Made by a program: the position numbers and the translations under genes
Notes under the pieces: model-generated
The model's input: the letters and a program-made list of their open reading frames with translations, nothing else
What the model was told of the DNA's origin: nothing
Database searches by the model: none
Shown here: one piece after another, positions 17,546-25,569 of the stretch
How the letters are laid out: each line of letters starts with the position of its first letter
How positions within the stretch are numbered: position 1 is the stretch's first letter
Assembly (NCBI GenBank): GCA_017643305.1
Contig: JAEPNQ010000030.1
Coordinates: forward strand, 1-41,630
From: Marinibacterium sp.
GTDB lineage: Bacteria; Pseudomonadota; Alphaproteobacteria; Rhodobacterales; Rhodobacteraceae
DNA length: 41,630 bases
Reading direction: 5' to 3'

Positions 17546-18695
17546 GATTCCCAACAGCGCTCAGACGTGTCATGAACGGCGGATGAGACGAACCGATGTC
17601 TGCCTTTACCTTGGCCCCGCCGACCGCGCTGAACTTGAAGCTCTGCGCTCCAACCGCAATACGGCACGCAAGCTCGCCTGGCGTGCCGGCATCGTCCTTG
17701 CGACGGCTGCCGGCGCGGGCACGGTCGAGATCATGCGGCGGACGGGCATGGCGAAGCCGACGGTCTGGCGCTGGCAGGAACGGTATCTCGATGAAGGAGT
17801 TCCAGGCCTCAAGCGCGACAAGACGCGGCCCTCTCGTGTGCCGCCGCTTCCGAGGGAGATCCGGTTGAAGGTGATCACGAAGACCGTGCAGGAGACCCCG
17901 CCCAACGCCACGCATTGGAGCCGCGCGACAATGGCCGAGGCGGTGGGTATCTCGGCTTCGAGCGTGGGGCGCATCTGGGCCGATGCCGGGCTGAAGCTGC
18001 ATATCGTGAAGGGGTTCAAGGTCTCGAACGACCCAATGTTCGAGGAGAAGGTTACTGAGATCGTCGGCCTCTACCTCGACCCGCCCGACCGTGCGGTCGT
18101 GCTGTGCGTCGACGAGAAGTCCCAGATCCAGGCGCTCGATCGGACCCAGCCGGGTCTGCCCCTCAAGAAGGGGCGCGCGTCGACGATGACCCATGATTAC
18201 AAGCGCCACGGAACCACCACGCTCTTCGCCGCGCTGGACGTCAAGTCGGGCCTGGTCATCGGGGAATGCATGCCGCGTCACCGCGCCAAGGAGTTCCTGA
18301 GTTTCCTGCGCCGCATCGACCGGGCCGTGAAGAAGCCCCACGACATCCACTTGGTCCTCGACAACTACGCCACCCACAAGACGCCCGATGTGCAGGCCTG
18401 GCTGGAGAAAAACCCGCGCTTCAAACTGCATTTCACGCCCACCAGCGCGTCCTGGATGAACCTCGTGGAGCGCTTCTTCGCCGAGATCACCGCAAAGCGC
18501 ATTCGCCGCGGCAGCTATACCAGCGTCGACGACCTCGAGGACGCGATCTACGACTATCTGCTGATGCACAACGCAAAGCCGAAGCCCTTCGTCTGGAGCA
18601 AGACCGCCGAGGACATCCTCACCCGCGAGCGCCGCGCACTCAATGCGCTCGACCAGATCAGGGGAAATCGGTAGCAAATGTCTGACTCGGAACAC
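17526..18695 (+). mobile_element. IS630-family insertion sequence, complete
   Basis: A 1170-bp element flanked on both sides by TA (17524-17525 and 18696-18697), the target duplication of the IS630/Tc1 group. The terminal inverted repeats begin GTGTTCC and share GACAT at positions 15-19, with mismatches between (left 17526-17546, right 18675-18695). It holds one intact transposase gene. It landed in the 3' end of the acetyltransferase gene and separates the nonulosonate operon from the CDP-sugar operon. The intact frame and clear TA pair suggest a fairly recent insertion. Confidence 0.88.
17583..18674 (+). CDS. IS630-family transposase
   Basis: A 363-residue DDE transposase in one frame. The N-terminal helix-turn-helix reads VEIMRRTGMAKPTVWRWQERYL near 46-67, with a second DNA-binding stretch (MAEAVGISASSVGRIWADAGL) near 117-137. 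The catalytic residues are Asp177 (CVDEKSQ), Asp260 (LDNYATH) and Glu296 (NLVERFFAE). The 35 residues between the last two match the D34-35E of IS630. Codon use is GC-rich like the host core rather than the more mixed sugar genes around it. No frameshift is present. Confidence 0.93.
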   Translation: MRRTDVCLYLGPADRAELEALRSNRNTARKLAWRAGIVLATAAGAGTVEIMRRTGMAKPTVWRWQERYLDEGVPGLKRDKTRPSRVPPLPREIRLKVITKTVQETPPNATHWSRATMAEAVGISASSVGRIWADAGLKLHIVKGFKVSNDPMFEEKVTEIVGLYLDPPDRAVVLCVDEKSQIQALDRTQPGLPLKKGRASTMTHDYKRHGTTTLFAALDVKSGLVIGECMPRHRAKEFLSFLRRIDRAVKKPHDIHLVLDNYATHKTPDVQAWLEKNPRFKLHFTPTSASWMNLVERFFAEITAKRIRRGSYTSVDDLEDAIYDYLLMHNAKPKPFVWSKTAEDILTRERRALNALDQIRGNR

Positions 18696-18804
18696 TAGGT
18701 CTGGTTCGACTTGCTTGGAGACTGATCCAACACACCCATAATCAATAGCGTGAGAATTGTGTGTAACGCACATTGCACGGTCAAAAAATAAGCAGGATTT
18801 TTCT

Positions 18805-19575
18805 ATGAAAACTGTCATTCTTGCTGGTGGGCTTGGAACTCGAATTTCCGAAGAGACCCATCTAAAACCGAAGCCCCTGATCGAGATTGGGGGCAAGCCA
18901 ATCCTGTGGCATATCATGAAGATGTATTCTGCTCATGGACTGAATGAATTTATCGTCTGCTGTGGCTACAAAGGCTACGTAATTAAGGAATATTTCGCCA
19001 ACTATTTCTTGCACATGTCGGATGTAACCTTCGACATGACCAATAATCGGATGGACGTTCACGAGCGCAATGCCGAACCCTGGAGGGTGACGCTCATAGA
19101 TACTGGTGAGAACACGATGACCGGTGGGCGCCTAAAGCGGGTCAGTAAGTATCTGGATGACGAAGAAAGCTTCTGCTTTACCTATGGCGACGGCGTGAGT
19201 GACGTGGACATTGGGGCCCTAATCGGCTTTCACAGGTCTCACGGCAAATGGGCAACAGTCACTGCAGTGAGGCCGCCGGGACGCTATGGCGCGTTACAGC
19301 GCCGAGGCAACGAGGTCACCGGCTTTACCGAAAAGCCTCCCGGCGACGGCGGTCTGATCAATGGGGGGTTCTTTGTCCTGTCGCCACGCTGCCTCGACCT
19401 CGTCGAGGGAGATCATATGCCCTGGGAGAATGAACCGATGCGCAGCCTAACCGAACAGAACCAGCTAATGGCGTTCGAGCATAAAGGTTTCTGGCAGCCC
19501 ATGGACACCTTGCGAGAAAAGAACATGCTGGAAGATCTCTGGCAGAGCGGCAATGCCCCTTGGAAAGTCTGGTGA
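18805..19575 (+). CDS. rfbF: Glucose-1-phosphate cytidylyltransferase
   Basis: A 256-residue enzyme making CDP-glucose. The nucleotidyltransferase signature LAGGLGTRISEETHLKPKPL begins near residue 6, followed by EIGGKPILWHIMKMYSAHG and CCGYKGYVIKEYF near 53, both specific to RfbF. TYGDGVSDVDI near 131, TAVRPPGRYGAL near 155 and GGFFVLSPR near 190 follow in order. ATG 18805 is chosen because CAGGA precedes it and the family begins here; the 16-residue extension is not conserved. It is the first gene after the IS element, and its stop overlaps the start of rfbG by one base. Confidence 0.94.
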   Translation: MKTVILAGGLGTRISEETHLKPKPLIEIGGKPILWHIMKMYSAHGLNEFIVCCGYKGYVIKEYFANYFLHMSDVTFDMTNNRMDVHERNAEPWRVTLIDTGENTMTGGRLKRVSKYLDDEESFCFTYGDGVSDVDIGALIGFHRSHGKWATVTAVRPPGRYGALQRRGNEVTGFTEKPPGDGGLINGGFFVLSPRCLDLVEGDHMPWENEPMRSLTEQNQLMAFEHKGFWQPMDTLREKNMLEDLWQSGNAPWKVW

Positions 19576-20657
19576 TGGCGAAGGTGTCTCCGTTCCTAAA
19601 TCCGGACCGATCCTTTTGGGCTGGAAAGCGGGTGCTCGTAACCGGTCATACCGGGTTCAAAGGCGGATGGCTTGCGCTCTGGCTCGCCCGGCTCGGTGCC
19701 GAGGTAACCGGTGTGGGTCTTGCCCCAAATTCTGATCCTAGTCTTTTCGATCTGGCTGACATTCAAAACTCAGTGGCGGCCCATCATATATCCGATATTC
19801 GTGATGCAGAAGAGTTGCGCACCATCCTTGCCAAGGCTCGGCCGGAGATTGTGTTGCACCTCGCCGCACAGGCGCTGGTTCTACCGGCATACGCGGATCC
19901 ACTCGGCACCTTTTCTACCAATATTCAGGGCACGGCCAACGTTCTCGATGCTATTCGAGGATGCGACGGCGTGCGTGTGGCGGTATTGATTACCACCGAC
20001 AAAGTGTATGAGAATCCTGAGAACAGCTATCCGTTCCGGGAAAGTGATCCATTGGGCGGCCATGATCCCTATAGTGCCAGCAAAGCGGGGGCAGAGATCG
20101 TTATCGCAAGCTACCGCAGGAGTTTTCTAGAAGCGCAGGGCGTGGCCGTTGCATCTGCGCGCGCCGGGAATGTGATCGGGGGTGGCGACTGGGCGAAACA
20201 CAGGCTGATCCCAGACGCCGTTCGCGCTTGGAGTGCAGGAGCTGCTTTACAGGTGCGTCACCCAGGGGCGACCCGCCCCTGGCAGCACGTGCTCGAGCCA
20301 CTCGCCGCCTATCTTCGCTTGTGCGAGAGGCTGTGGGACGATCCCTTGCTGGCAGATGCATATAATTTCGGGCCACACCCACACGAGGTTGCGACGGTAC
20401 GGCAAGTGTTGGGTATTGCGCATGAGGCGTTCGGTAAGGGACAAATTCAATTAAGCGAAAGCGTGGCAAGAGTTCATGAATCAAGTTTCCTTTCACTTGA
20501 GACCGCAAAGGCTCGCCGCTTTCTCGATGTAAGACCCAACTGGGGCCTCGAAGAAGGCGTTCAGCGTACAGTGAATTGGTACCGTCAACACATCGATGGA
20601 GCGGATCCGCGTAACCTGTGTGAGAGCGATTTCGCAGCGTTTGAAAACTTACAATAA
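19575..20657 (+). CDS. rfbG: CDP-glucose 4,6-dehydratase
   Basis: A 360-residue extended short-chain dehydrogenase making CDP-4-keto-6-deoxyglucose. It starts MAKVSPFLNPDRSFWAGKRV, then the NAD motif VTGHTGFKGGWLALWL near 22-37. VLHLAAQALVLPAYADP near 95, TTDKVYENPENSYPFRESDPLGGHDPYSASKAGAE near 140-174 (Tyr-x3-Lys) and RAGNVIGGGDWAKHRLIPD near 195-213 are diagnostic of RfbG. ATG 19575 overlaps the rfbF stop; the extra five residues from TTG 19560 are less likely. Together with rfbF it gives the common precursor of CDP-deoxysugars. Confidence 0.94.
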   Translation: MAKVSPFLNPDRSFWAGKRVLVTGHTGFKGGWLALWLARLGAEVTGVGLAPNSDPSLFDLADIQNSVAAHHISDIRDAEELRTILAKARPEIVLHLAAQALVLPAYADPLGTFSTNIQGTANVLDAIRGCDGVRVAVLITTDKVYENPENSYPFRESDPLGGHDPYSASKAGAEIVIASYRRSFLEAQGVAVASARAGNVIGGGDWAKHRLIPDAVRAWSAGAALQVRHPGATRPWQHVLEPLAAYLRLCERLWDDPLLADAYNFGPHPHEVATVRQVLGIAHEAFGKGQIQLSESVARVHESSFLSLETAKARRFLDVRPNWGLEEGVQRTVNWYRQHIDGADPRNLCESDFAAFENLQ

Positions 20658-20688
20658 ACTTGGCATCTAATGGAGATATGTACGATTA

Positions 20689-21273
20689 ATGACAAATTTC
20701 CTCATCAACAACACGCCGATCGAGGGCGTTAAACTGGGTCAAATCCAGTCGAAGGCTGATGAGCGTGGCTATTTCGAGCGGGTTTATTGCTGGAAGGAAT
20801 ACGAAGAGTTGGCGGGCTGTTCACTACAGATAAAGCAGATCAATCGTTCAATGTCGAAGGTTAGGGGTACGACGCGCGGACTGCATTTCCAGTGGCCCCC
20901 CCGTGCTGAGACAAAGATCGTTTCCTGCGCAGCAGGTAGTTTGTTCGACGTTGCTGTCGATCTGCGCGTTGGTTCTCTAACCTATCTACAGTATTTCGCG
21001 GCTGAACTCACTGCCGAGAACAAGCAGTTTCTTATCATTCCTGAGGGTTTTGGGCATGGCTTCCAGACTCTCGAACCAAACACTGAAATCCTTTACTTGG
21101 TAACGGAGGAATTCTCGGTGCAGCACGACGATGGCATCAATCCGGATGATCCTGCGGTCGGAGTGAAATGGCCTCTCGAAATCGCGCTTCGGTCGCAAAA
21201 GGACACCGAGAGGAAGTACATCGCAGATCGGGCCTTTAAAGGTATCGATGTAGCTCAGAGAAAGGACATCTGA
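20689..21273 (+). CDS. RmlC-like sugar 3,5-epimerase
   Basis: A 194-residue cupin of the dTDP-4-dehydrorhamnose 3,5-epimerase family. Conserved features include KADERGYFERVY near 22-33, QINRSMSKVRGTTRGLHFQ near 50-68 with the catalytic His in GLHFQ, KIVSCAAGSLFDVAVDLR near 76-93 and IIPEGFGHGFQTLEPNTEILYLVTE near 117-141. Because it follows rfbF and rfbG, its substrate is probably CDP-4-keto-6-deoxyglucose rather than the dTDP form; no complete rml genes are present in the window. A weak GGAG lies upstream. Its stop overlaps the next start by one base. Confidence 0.87.
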   Translation: MTNFLINNTPIEGVKLGQIQSKADERGYFERVYCWKEYEELAGCSLQIKQINRSMSKVRGTTRGLHFQWPPRAETKIVSCAAGSLFDVAVDLRVGSLTYLQYFAAELTAENKQFLIIPEGFGHGFQTLEPNTEILYLVTEEFSVQHDDGINPDDPAVGVKWPLEIALRSQKDTERKYIADRAFKGIDVAQRKDI

Positions 21274-22028
21274 TGAGATACGAAGCAACCCCAAACGCGC
21301 ACACGGATTTCAAGTTGGAGCGAGATGCGCGAAATAAGTCTTTCTCGGTTGACGAGGAGTTCCGCGACGCTTCGAGTAATTGGCGTGCCATGGCGCTAGA
21401 ACGCAAGTACATGAACAGCTTCTCATGGTTGGGTCGTCCACTGATCCAGTTCCCAGGAGATGTCATGGCGGTTCAGGAACTGATCTCCGCTATCCGGCCA
21501 ACTGTGGTAATTGAAACTGGCATCGCTCATGGCGGATCGCTGATCCTCAGCTCGTCCATGCTCAAGCTCAACGATATTGACGGCAAAGTGATAGGTGTGG
21601 ATATTGAAATTCGCCCGCACAATCGCGATGCGATTGAAAGTCATCGCCATGCCGATCTTATCACTCTCTACGAAGGCTCGAGCACCGATCCTAAGATCGT
21701 CGAGCAAATACGGAGCCATGTAGGTCCAGCCGATACGGTGATGGTGTTCCTCGACTCAAACCATACCCACGACCATGTATTGGGAGAGCTTAATGCCTAT
21801 TCTAACATGGTCAGCGTTGGCAGTTACTTAGTTGTATTCGATACCCATGTAGAGGACATGCCCGACAGTTACGTTTGGCATAATCGTCCATGGGGCAAAG
21901 GCAACAACCCAAAGACCGCTGTGCATGAATGGATCAAGAACAATGACAATTTTGAGATCGACAACGACATAGAAAATCAGGTGCTGATTACGTCAGCGCC
22001 GGACGGCTTCCTCTTTCGGAGGAGCTGA
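21273..22028 (+). CDS. CmcI/cephalosporin hydroxylase-family methyltransferase
   Basis: A 251-residue protein of the family often named cephalosporin hydroxylase, which has an SAM-dependent methyltransferase fold. Visible motifs are RPLIQFPGDVMAVQELI near 53-69, VVIETGIAHGGSLILSSSML near 77-96 (motif I), VIGVDIEIRPHNRDAI near 107-122 and DTVMVFLDSNHTHDHVLGEL near 153-172, where an acidic/His set may bind metal. The ending YVWHNRPWGKGNNPKTAVHEW is typical. Homologues sit in CDP-sugar clusters; it may methylate the keto-deoxysugar, but the position and the acceptor are unknown. Coupled to the upstream epimerase, with 5 bases before the aminotransferase. Confidence 0.78.
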   Translation: MRYEATPNAHTDFKLERDARNKSFSVDEEFRDASSNWRAMALERKYMNSFSWLGRPLIQFPGDVMAVQELISAIRPTVVIETGIAHGGSLILSSSMLKLNDIDGKVIGVDIEIRPHNRDAIESHRHADLITLYEGSSTDPKIVEQIRSHVGPADTVMVFLDSNHTHDHVLGELNAYSNMVSVGSYLVVFDTHVEDMPDSYVWHNRPWGKGNNPKTAVHEWIKNNDNFEIDNDIENQVLITSAPDGFLFRRS

Positions 22029-22033
22029 AGAAA

Positions 22034-23164
22034 ATGACTTTTCCGGTTTTTCAGCCATTCCTTGGCCCAGAGGAACTGGCCGCATGTGGCGCAGCGCTTG
22101 ATAGTAAATATCTCGGCATGGGCTCTTTTGTCGGCGAGTTCGAGCAGTCCCTAAAAGAGATGCTTGACCTCGGAGAAGGTCGTCACGTCGTGACTTTCAG
22201 TACTGGGCATGCGGCGATGCATCTGGGCCTCTTGGCAATTGGGGTGGGACCAGGTGACGAGGTTATTACGCCATCTTTCAATAATATTGCTGATTTCCAG
22301 GCTATCGACGCAACCGGTGCGAAACCCGTGCTGTGCGATGTCGAAGAAATCTCATTGTGTATCGACCCCGCACAGATTGGCGAACTGATAACCGAAAAAA
22401 CCAAGGCAATCGTCGCGATGGACTACGGTGCAACGTTGGCCGATCATGAAGGAGTCGCGAAAGTGGCGGCGGAGGCTAATATACCCGTCATCCACGATGC
22501 GGCGCATTCCTTTGGATCTTCTTACAAGGGCGCACCGGTGGGTCATCAGGGGAAGCTGACCATGTTCAGCTTCGACCCGATCAAGAACATTACATGCATC
22601 GATGGCGGTGCGCTAGTTGTGGACGAGGAAGAGCTCGTCGTCCCTTTGCGCGAAATGCGCATGATTGGGATGAGCCAGCGGATTGAAACGAGCTATAAAA
22701 ACAAGCGGGACTGGGGCTACGATGTCCACAGGCTTGGTTTTCGCTACCACCTTGCGAATCTGCATGCCTCGATTGGACTGTCGCAATTGGAGAAATTCGG
22801 CGAAATCCGGCAACGCCGACGCACGCTCTATCAGGCGTACTTCGATCGTCTCGACGGTTTGGAAGACTGCATCACACAGGGGCCTTTGGATGACGAAATT
22901 GTGCCATTCATTATGTGCCTTAGGGTTCCTTCTGCACGGCGCGAATCGTTCAAGGCGCATTTGCTTGCAGCGGGTATCGAAACAGGCATCCACTGGCGGC
23001 CAGGTCACATGTTCACACGCTACAAGAACCATAGGTGTGGACAGCTTGCTGTGACCAACAGGATTGCAAACGAAATTGTTTCTTTGCCGTTCTATCCTGA
23101 TCTTACGATCCAAAACGTTGATTTCATTTGTGATGAGATCAGAAGTTTTTTTAAGAACCCTTAG
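22034..23164 (+). CDS. DegT/DnrJ/EryC1/StrS family sugar aminotransferase
   Basis: A 376-residue PLP enzyme. VTFSTGHAAMHLGLLAIGVGPGDEVI near 54-79, DAAHSFGSSYKG near 155-166 and the PLP-binding Lys184 in MFSFDPIKNITCIDGG are present. The lysine shows that it is an aminotransferase and not the RfbH-type 3-dehydratase, which has histidine there. C-terminal IHWRPGHMF near 320 and a final SLPFYPDLT segment are typical. It likely aminates a 3- or 4-keto CDP-sugar made by the upstream genes. A role on a nonulosonate precursor is possible but less likely from position. Confidence 0.88.
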   Translation: MTFPVFQPFLGPEELAACGAALDSKYLGMGSFVGEFEQSLKEMLDLGEGRHVVTFSTGHAAMHLGLLAIGVGPGDEVITPSFNNIADFQAIDATGAKPVLCDVEEISLCIDPAQIGELITEKTKAIVAMDYGATLADHEGVAKVAAEANIPVIHDAAHSFGSSYKGAPVGHQGKLTMFSFDPIKNITCIDGGALVVDEEELVVPLREMRMIGMSQRIETSYKNKRDWGYDVHRLGFRYHLANLHASIGLSQLEKFGEIRQRRRTLYQAYFDRLDGLEDCITQGPLDDEIVPFIMCLRVPSARRESFKAHLLAAGIETGIHWRPGHMFTRYKNHRCGQLAVTNRIANEIVSLPFYPDLTIQNVDFICDEIRSFFKNP

Positions 23165-23183
23165 AAATGGAAACTCGCCCAAA

Positions 23184-23945
23184 ATGAAAGACTATTCCGC
23201 TAATTATGCAAAGCACTACGACCTCCTAACGAGTCATAAAGACTATGAAACTGAGGCGAGAATACTGGCGAATTTTTTGGAGAATCAAGGCTGGGGACCC
23301 GAAGCGCGCGTGTTGAGTGTCGGATGCGGAACGGGCAGCCATGAACGCTTATTAGCCGGACGGTTCCGCCAAGTCGTAGGTATCGATAGGTCCACTCACA
23401 TGATCAACTTCGGTCGTATGAAAGATCCCATTGAGAATTTAATTCTCAGGGATACAGATCTTGCTAACCTTGAAGAGGACAATTTTGATATTGTTATTTC
23501 CCTATTTAATGTGGTAAACTGCATAGCCGGTTTAGAGGTCTTGAATGCTTTTTTTGATGATATTGCAAAAAAAGTTAGCGAGACTGGTATTTGTATTCTA
23601 GAAGTTTGGAGTAGTAGTGCAGTGATTAGCGTTCCGCCGGAGGTGGTTGAGCGTGAATACCGCGATGGATCTGTCCATTTGAAGCGTATTGCGACGCCGC
23701 ACCTTTTTCCAAATGATGCCATTTTGAGCCTTGAGTATCAAATCACTGGTGATGATGGCGACAAACCAGTTGCGATCAGTTCACTTCACAATATCTACCT
23801 TCACTCGAAAGAGCTTCTTGTATGCTGCCTTGAGCAAGCTGGATTCGGAACTCCAGATTGGTATTCTGCACTATCGGAAGGTATGGACCCAGCCGATGAG
23901 GAAGACCGGATGCTTCTGTTATGCGCTAGGAAGCTTACCGAGTGA
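23184..23945 (+). CDS. Class I SAM-dependent methyltransferase
   Basis: A 253-residue methyltransferase. It starts MKDYSANYAKHYDLLTSHKDY; ATG 23184 is preferred, since the longer frame overlaps the aminotransferase by 100 bases. Motif I is RVLSVGCGTGSHERLL near 40-55, followed by VVGIDRSTHMINFG, an NFDIVISLFNVVNCI motif near 100 and a GICILEVWSS strand near 140. The gene is clearly more AT-rich than its neighbours and uses codons such as ATA, TTA and AAT freely, a sign of recent transfer. Its acceptor is unknown; the place suggests O-, N- or C-methylation of the CDP-sugar. Confidence 0.83.
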   Translation: MKDYSANYAKHYDLLTSHKDYETEARILANFLENQGWGPEARVLSVGCGTGSHERLLAGRFRQVVGIDRSTHMINFGRMKDPIENLILRDTDLANLEEDNFDIVISLFNVVNCIAGLEVLNAFFDDIAKKVSETGICILEVWSSSAVISVPPEVVEREYRDGSVHLKRIATPHLFPNDAILSLEYQITGDDGDKPVAISSLHNIYLHSKELLVCCLEQAGFGTPDWYSALSEGMDPADEEDRMLLLCARKLTE

Positions 23946-24246
23946 CAATTCCACAAACGAGCTTCTTTTTCAATTAACAAGGTTCCTCAGTGCCGCAGAT
24001 TTAGAACCATAAAGGAATATTTCGTGGGTAGGTTGGTAATGCACGAGTACTGCTCCTGAGCGTCTCGATGTGATCTGGTAGGTTGCAGTGATCGACGCGG
24101 TGAGGACTTTCTTATGGCCGAAAATCTCAGCCTTAGTTATTTGATGATGAAAAAGGTGAAGCTAGGCATCCAGCCATAACAGCTAGCCACTGGCATTTAG
24201 CTTGTGGAATATAAATGTAGACATCTTTAGCATTGTGCAGCAGACA
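23946..24246. other. Intergenic region, about 300 bp
   Basis: No gene recognised. It holds a small imperfect hairpin at 24181-24202 (AGCTAGCCA paired with TGGC..TAGCT, 3-base bulge) without a T tract. It breaks the otherwise tight gene packing and may be a junction between two acquired blocks or a promoter region for the next gene. Confidence 0.35.
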
Positions 24247-25569
24247 ATGGCAGAAAACTCCCAAAAATCACCGCCTTTAGATGAGTTTGTTTGTGCATTT
24301 AACCGTTATGAAGCTGAGGTGGGTGCGTTTGCGCTAAAAGATGATCAAGGTTATCCTTGGTGGGATATGGTGCGCTATCGAGTGCAGTTCGCACTGTGCG
24401 TTGAGCGCGGGCTGCATGGACGGCCCGGCGTGCAGCCGAGCAAAAAGCTCTACCGGGTGCACAGTTTTGTAAACCAGACATGCATTCTTTTGCGTGACTT
24501 CGCACGCCTCTATAGCCCCAGCGTCCGCAAGTCCCGCACACTAATTATTTCGCGGCGCGACATCGACTATTTGACAGAAATTGCGGCGGCACACACAAAA
24601 CAAGGGCTTGGATTGATATTTGTCAGCAAGTCAGGCGACGCACCTAAGCCCCATGTGGCAATCAAATCTCAGAGCTTGCAGTTCTTTACTAGGCTGGCGC
24701 AGCGCATGCAGCGCGTGCCGCCGGAGGTGGTGCAAGAGGCGCGGCGTTTGAGCGACGGAATCTGTACCCGGTTTGATAGCAACCTGGATATATTCGGTTT
24801 GATTTCCGCAAAATACAGAGAGGAGTTAGTCGCACGCAAACTGTGGTCTTTTATTCTTAAGCGAGCGCCAACGGTGGAGCGCGTGATCTATGTGAACGAC
24901 GACACGCTAAAATCATTAGTATTCCTGGCTCGCGCACGCGGGATCGACACGGAGGAGGTGCAACATGCCTATATGGGAAAGGGCCATATTGGGTTCAGTT
25001 ATCCGCCGCTTGAGGATACGCTGGCGACGCTACCCAAACGCGTTATAATAACGCGTGACACAGGAGACATCACTTACCCAGTTGAGAAGGTCGTCCGCCC
25101 GCAACGGGCAATCCGACGCGCCTCAGTTGCCCGCGATATTGACGTTTTGATCGCGTCGAGTCCGTCGCGTCAGGACGAGACGGTAGCAGTAATATCGGCA
25201 CTCGTCGGAAGGGGCCTTCGTTTGGCGGTTAAGCTTCACCCGGCTGAGATGAAGCAACACGCGAAAGTTGCTGCGCAGTTCAGGGCTGAAGAGGTCGCAA
25301 TCTATGCCGGGGACGTGGATTTCTGCGATTTGGCCTGGCGCGCGCGTCTTTTTATTCCAATAAATGCAGCGTCCACCACGGCGTTTGAGGCGGCTGAAAT
25401 GCAAGCCAAGGTCGTTCTGGTGGATTTTGGGGGAGTAAAAACCACTACCGTCAGCGACAGTGTGGCGTCCGCGCGCGCCACTTCGGTTCAAGACCTGTTC
25501 TGCGTAGTGGAGGCGCAGCTTTCAGGCGCAGAAACAGAGATAGGCCGCAGCGGAGAGGTCAAAATATGA
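24247..25569 (+). CDS. Probable surface-polysaccharide GT-B-like protein
   Basis: A 440-residue protein without a signal peptide or clear membrane segment. ATG 24247 is used; TTG 24202 would add 15 residues, and neither has a strong ribosome site. It has two Rossmann-like halves: KSRTLIISRRDIDYLTEIA near 97, RVIYVNDDTLKSLVFLARARGIDTEEVQHAYM near 213-244, then DVLIASSPSRQDETVAVISAL near 299 and GLRLAVKLHPAEMKQHAK near 323-340. The KLHPAE segment and the late INAASTTAFEA element resemble CDP-glycerol/polysialyl-type transferases. It may be a glycosyltransferase, possibly for the nonulosonate, but I cannot assign it. It overlaps the next gene as ATGA. Confidence 0.6.
   Translation: MAENSQKSPPLDEFVCAFNRYEAEVGAFALKDDQGYPWWDMVRYRVQFALCVERGLHGRPGVQPSKKLYRVHSFVNQTCILLRDFARLYSPSVRKSRTLIISRRDIDYLTEIAAAHTKQGLGLIFVSKSGDAPKPHVAIKSQSLQFFTRLAQRMQRVPPEVVQEARRLSDGICTRFDSNLDIFGLISAKYREELVARKLWSFILKRAPTVERVIYVNDDTLKSLVFLARARGIDTEEVQHAYMGKGHIGFSYPPLEDTLATLPKRVIITRDTGDITYPVEKVVRPQRAIRRASVARDIDVLIASSPSRQDETVAVISALVGRGLRLAVKLHPAEMKQHAKVAAQFRAEEVAIYAGDVDFCDLAWRARLFIPINAASTTAFEAAEMQAKVVLVDFGGVKTTTVSDSVASARATSVQDLFCVVEAQLSGAETEIGRSGEVKI

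Noticed and set aside
17523-18917. Long open frame antisense to the IS630 transposase
   Set aside because: It mirrors a high-GC gene that has a full DDE triad on the plus strand; the antisense product has no recognisable motif and crosses both IS ends.
22034-23164. RfbH-type CDP-4-keto-6-deoxyglucose 3-dehydratase
   Set aside because: The PLP site has lysine (Lys184) and not histidine, so an aminotransferase is the better call.
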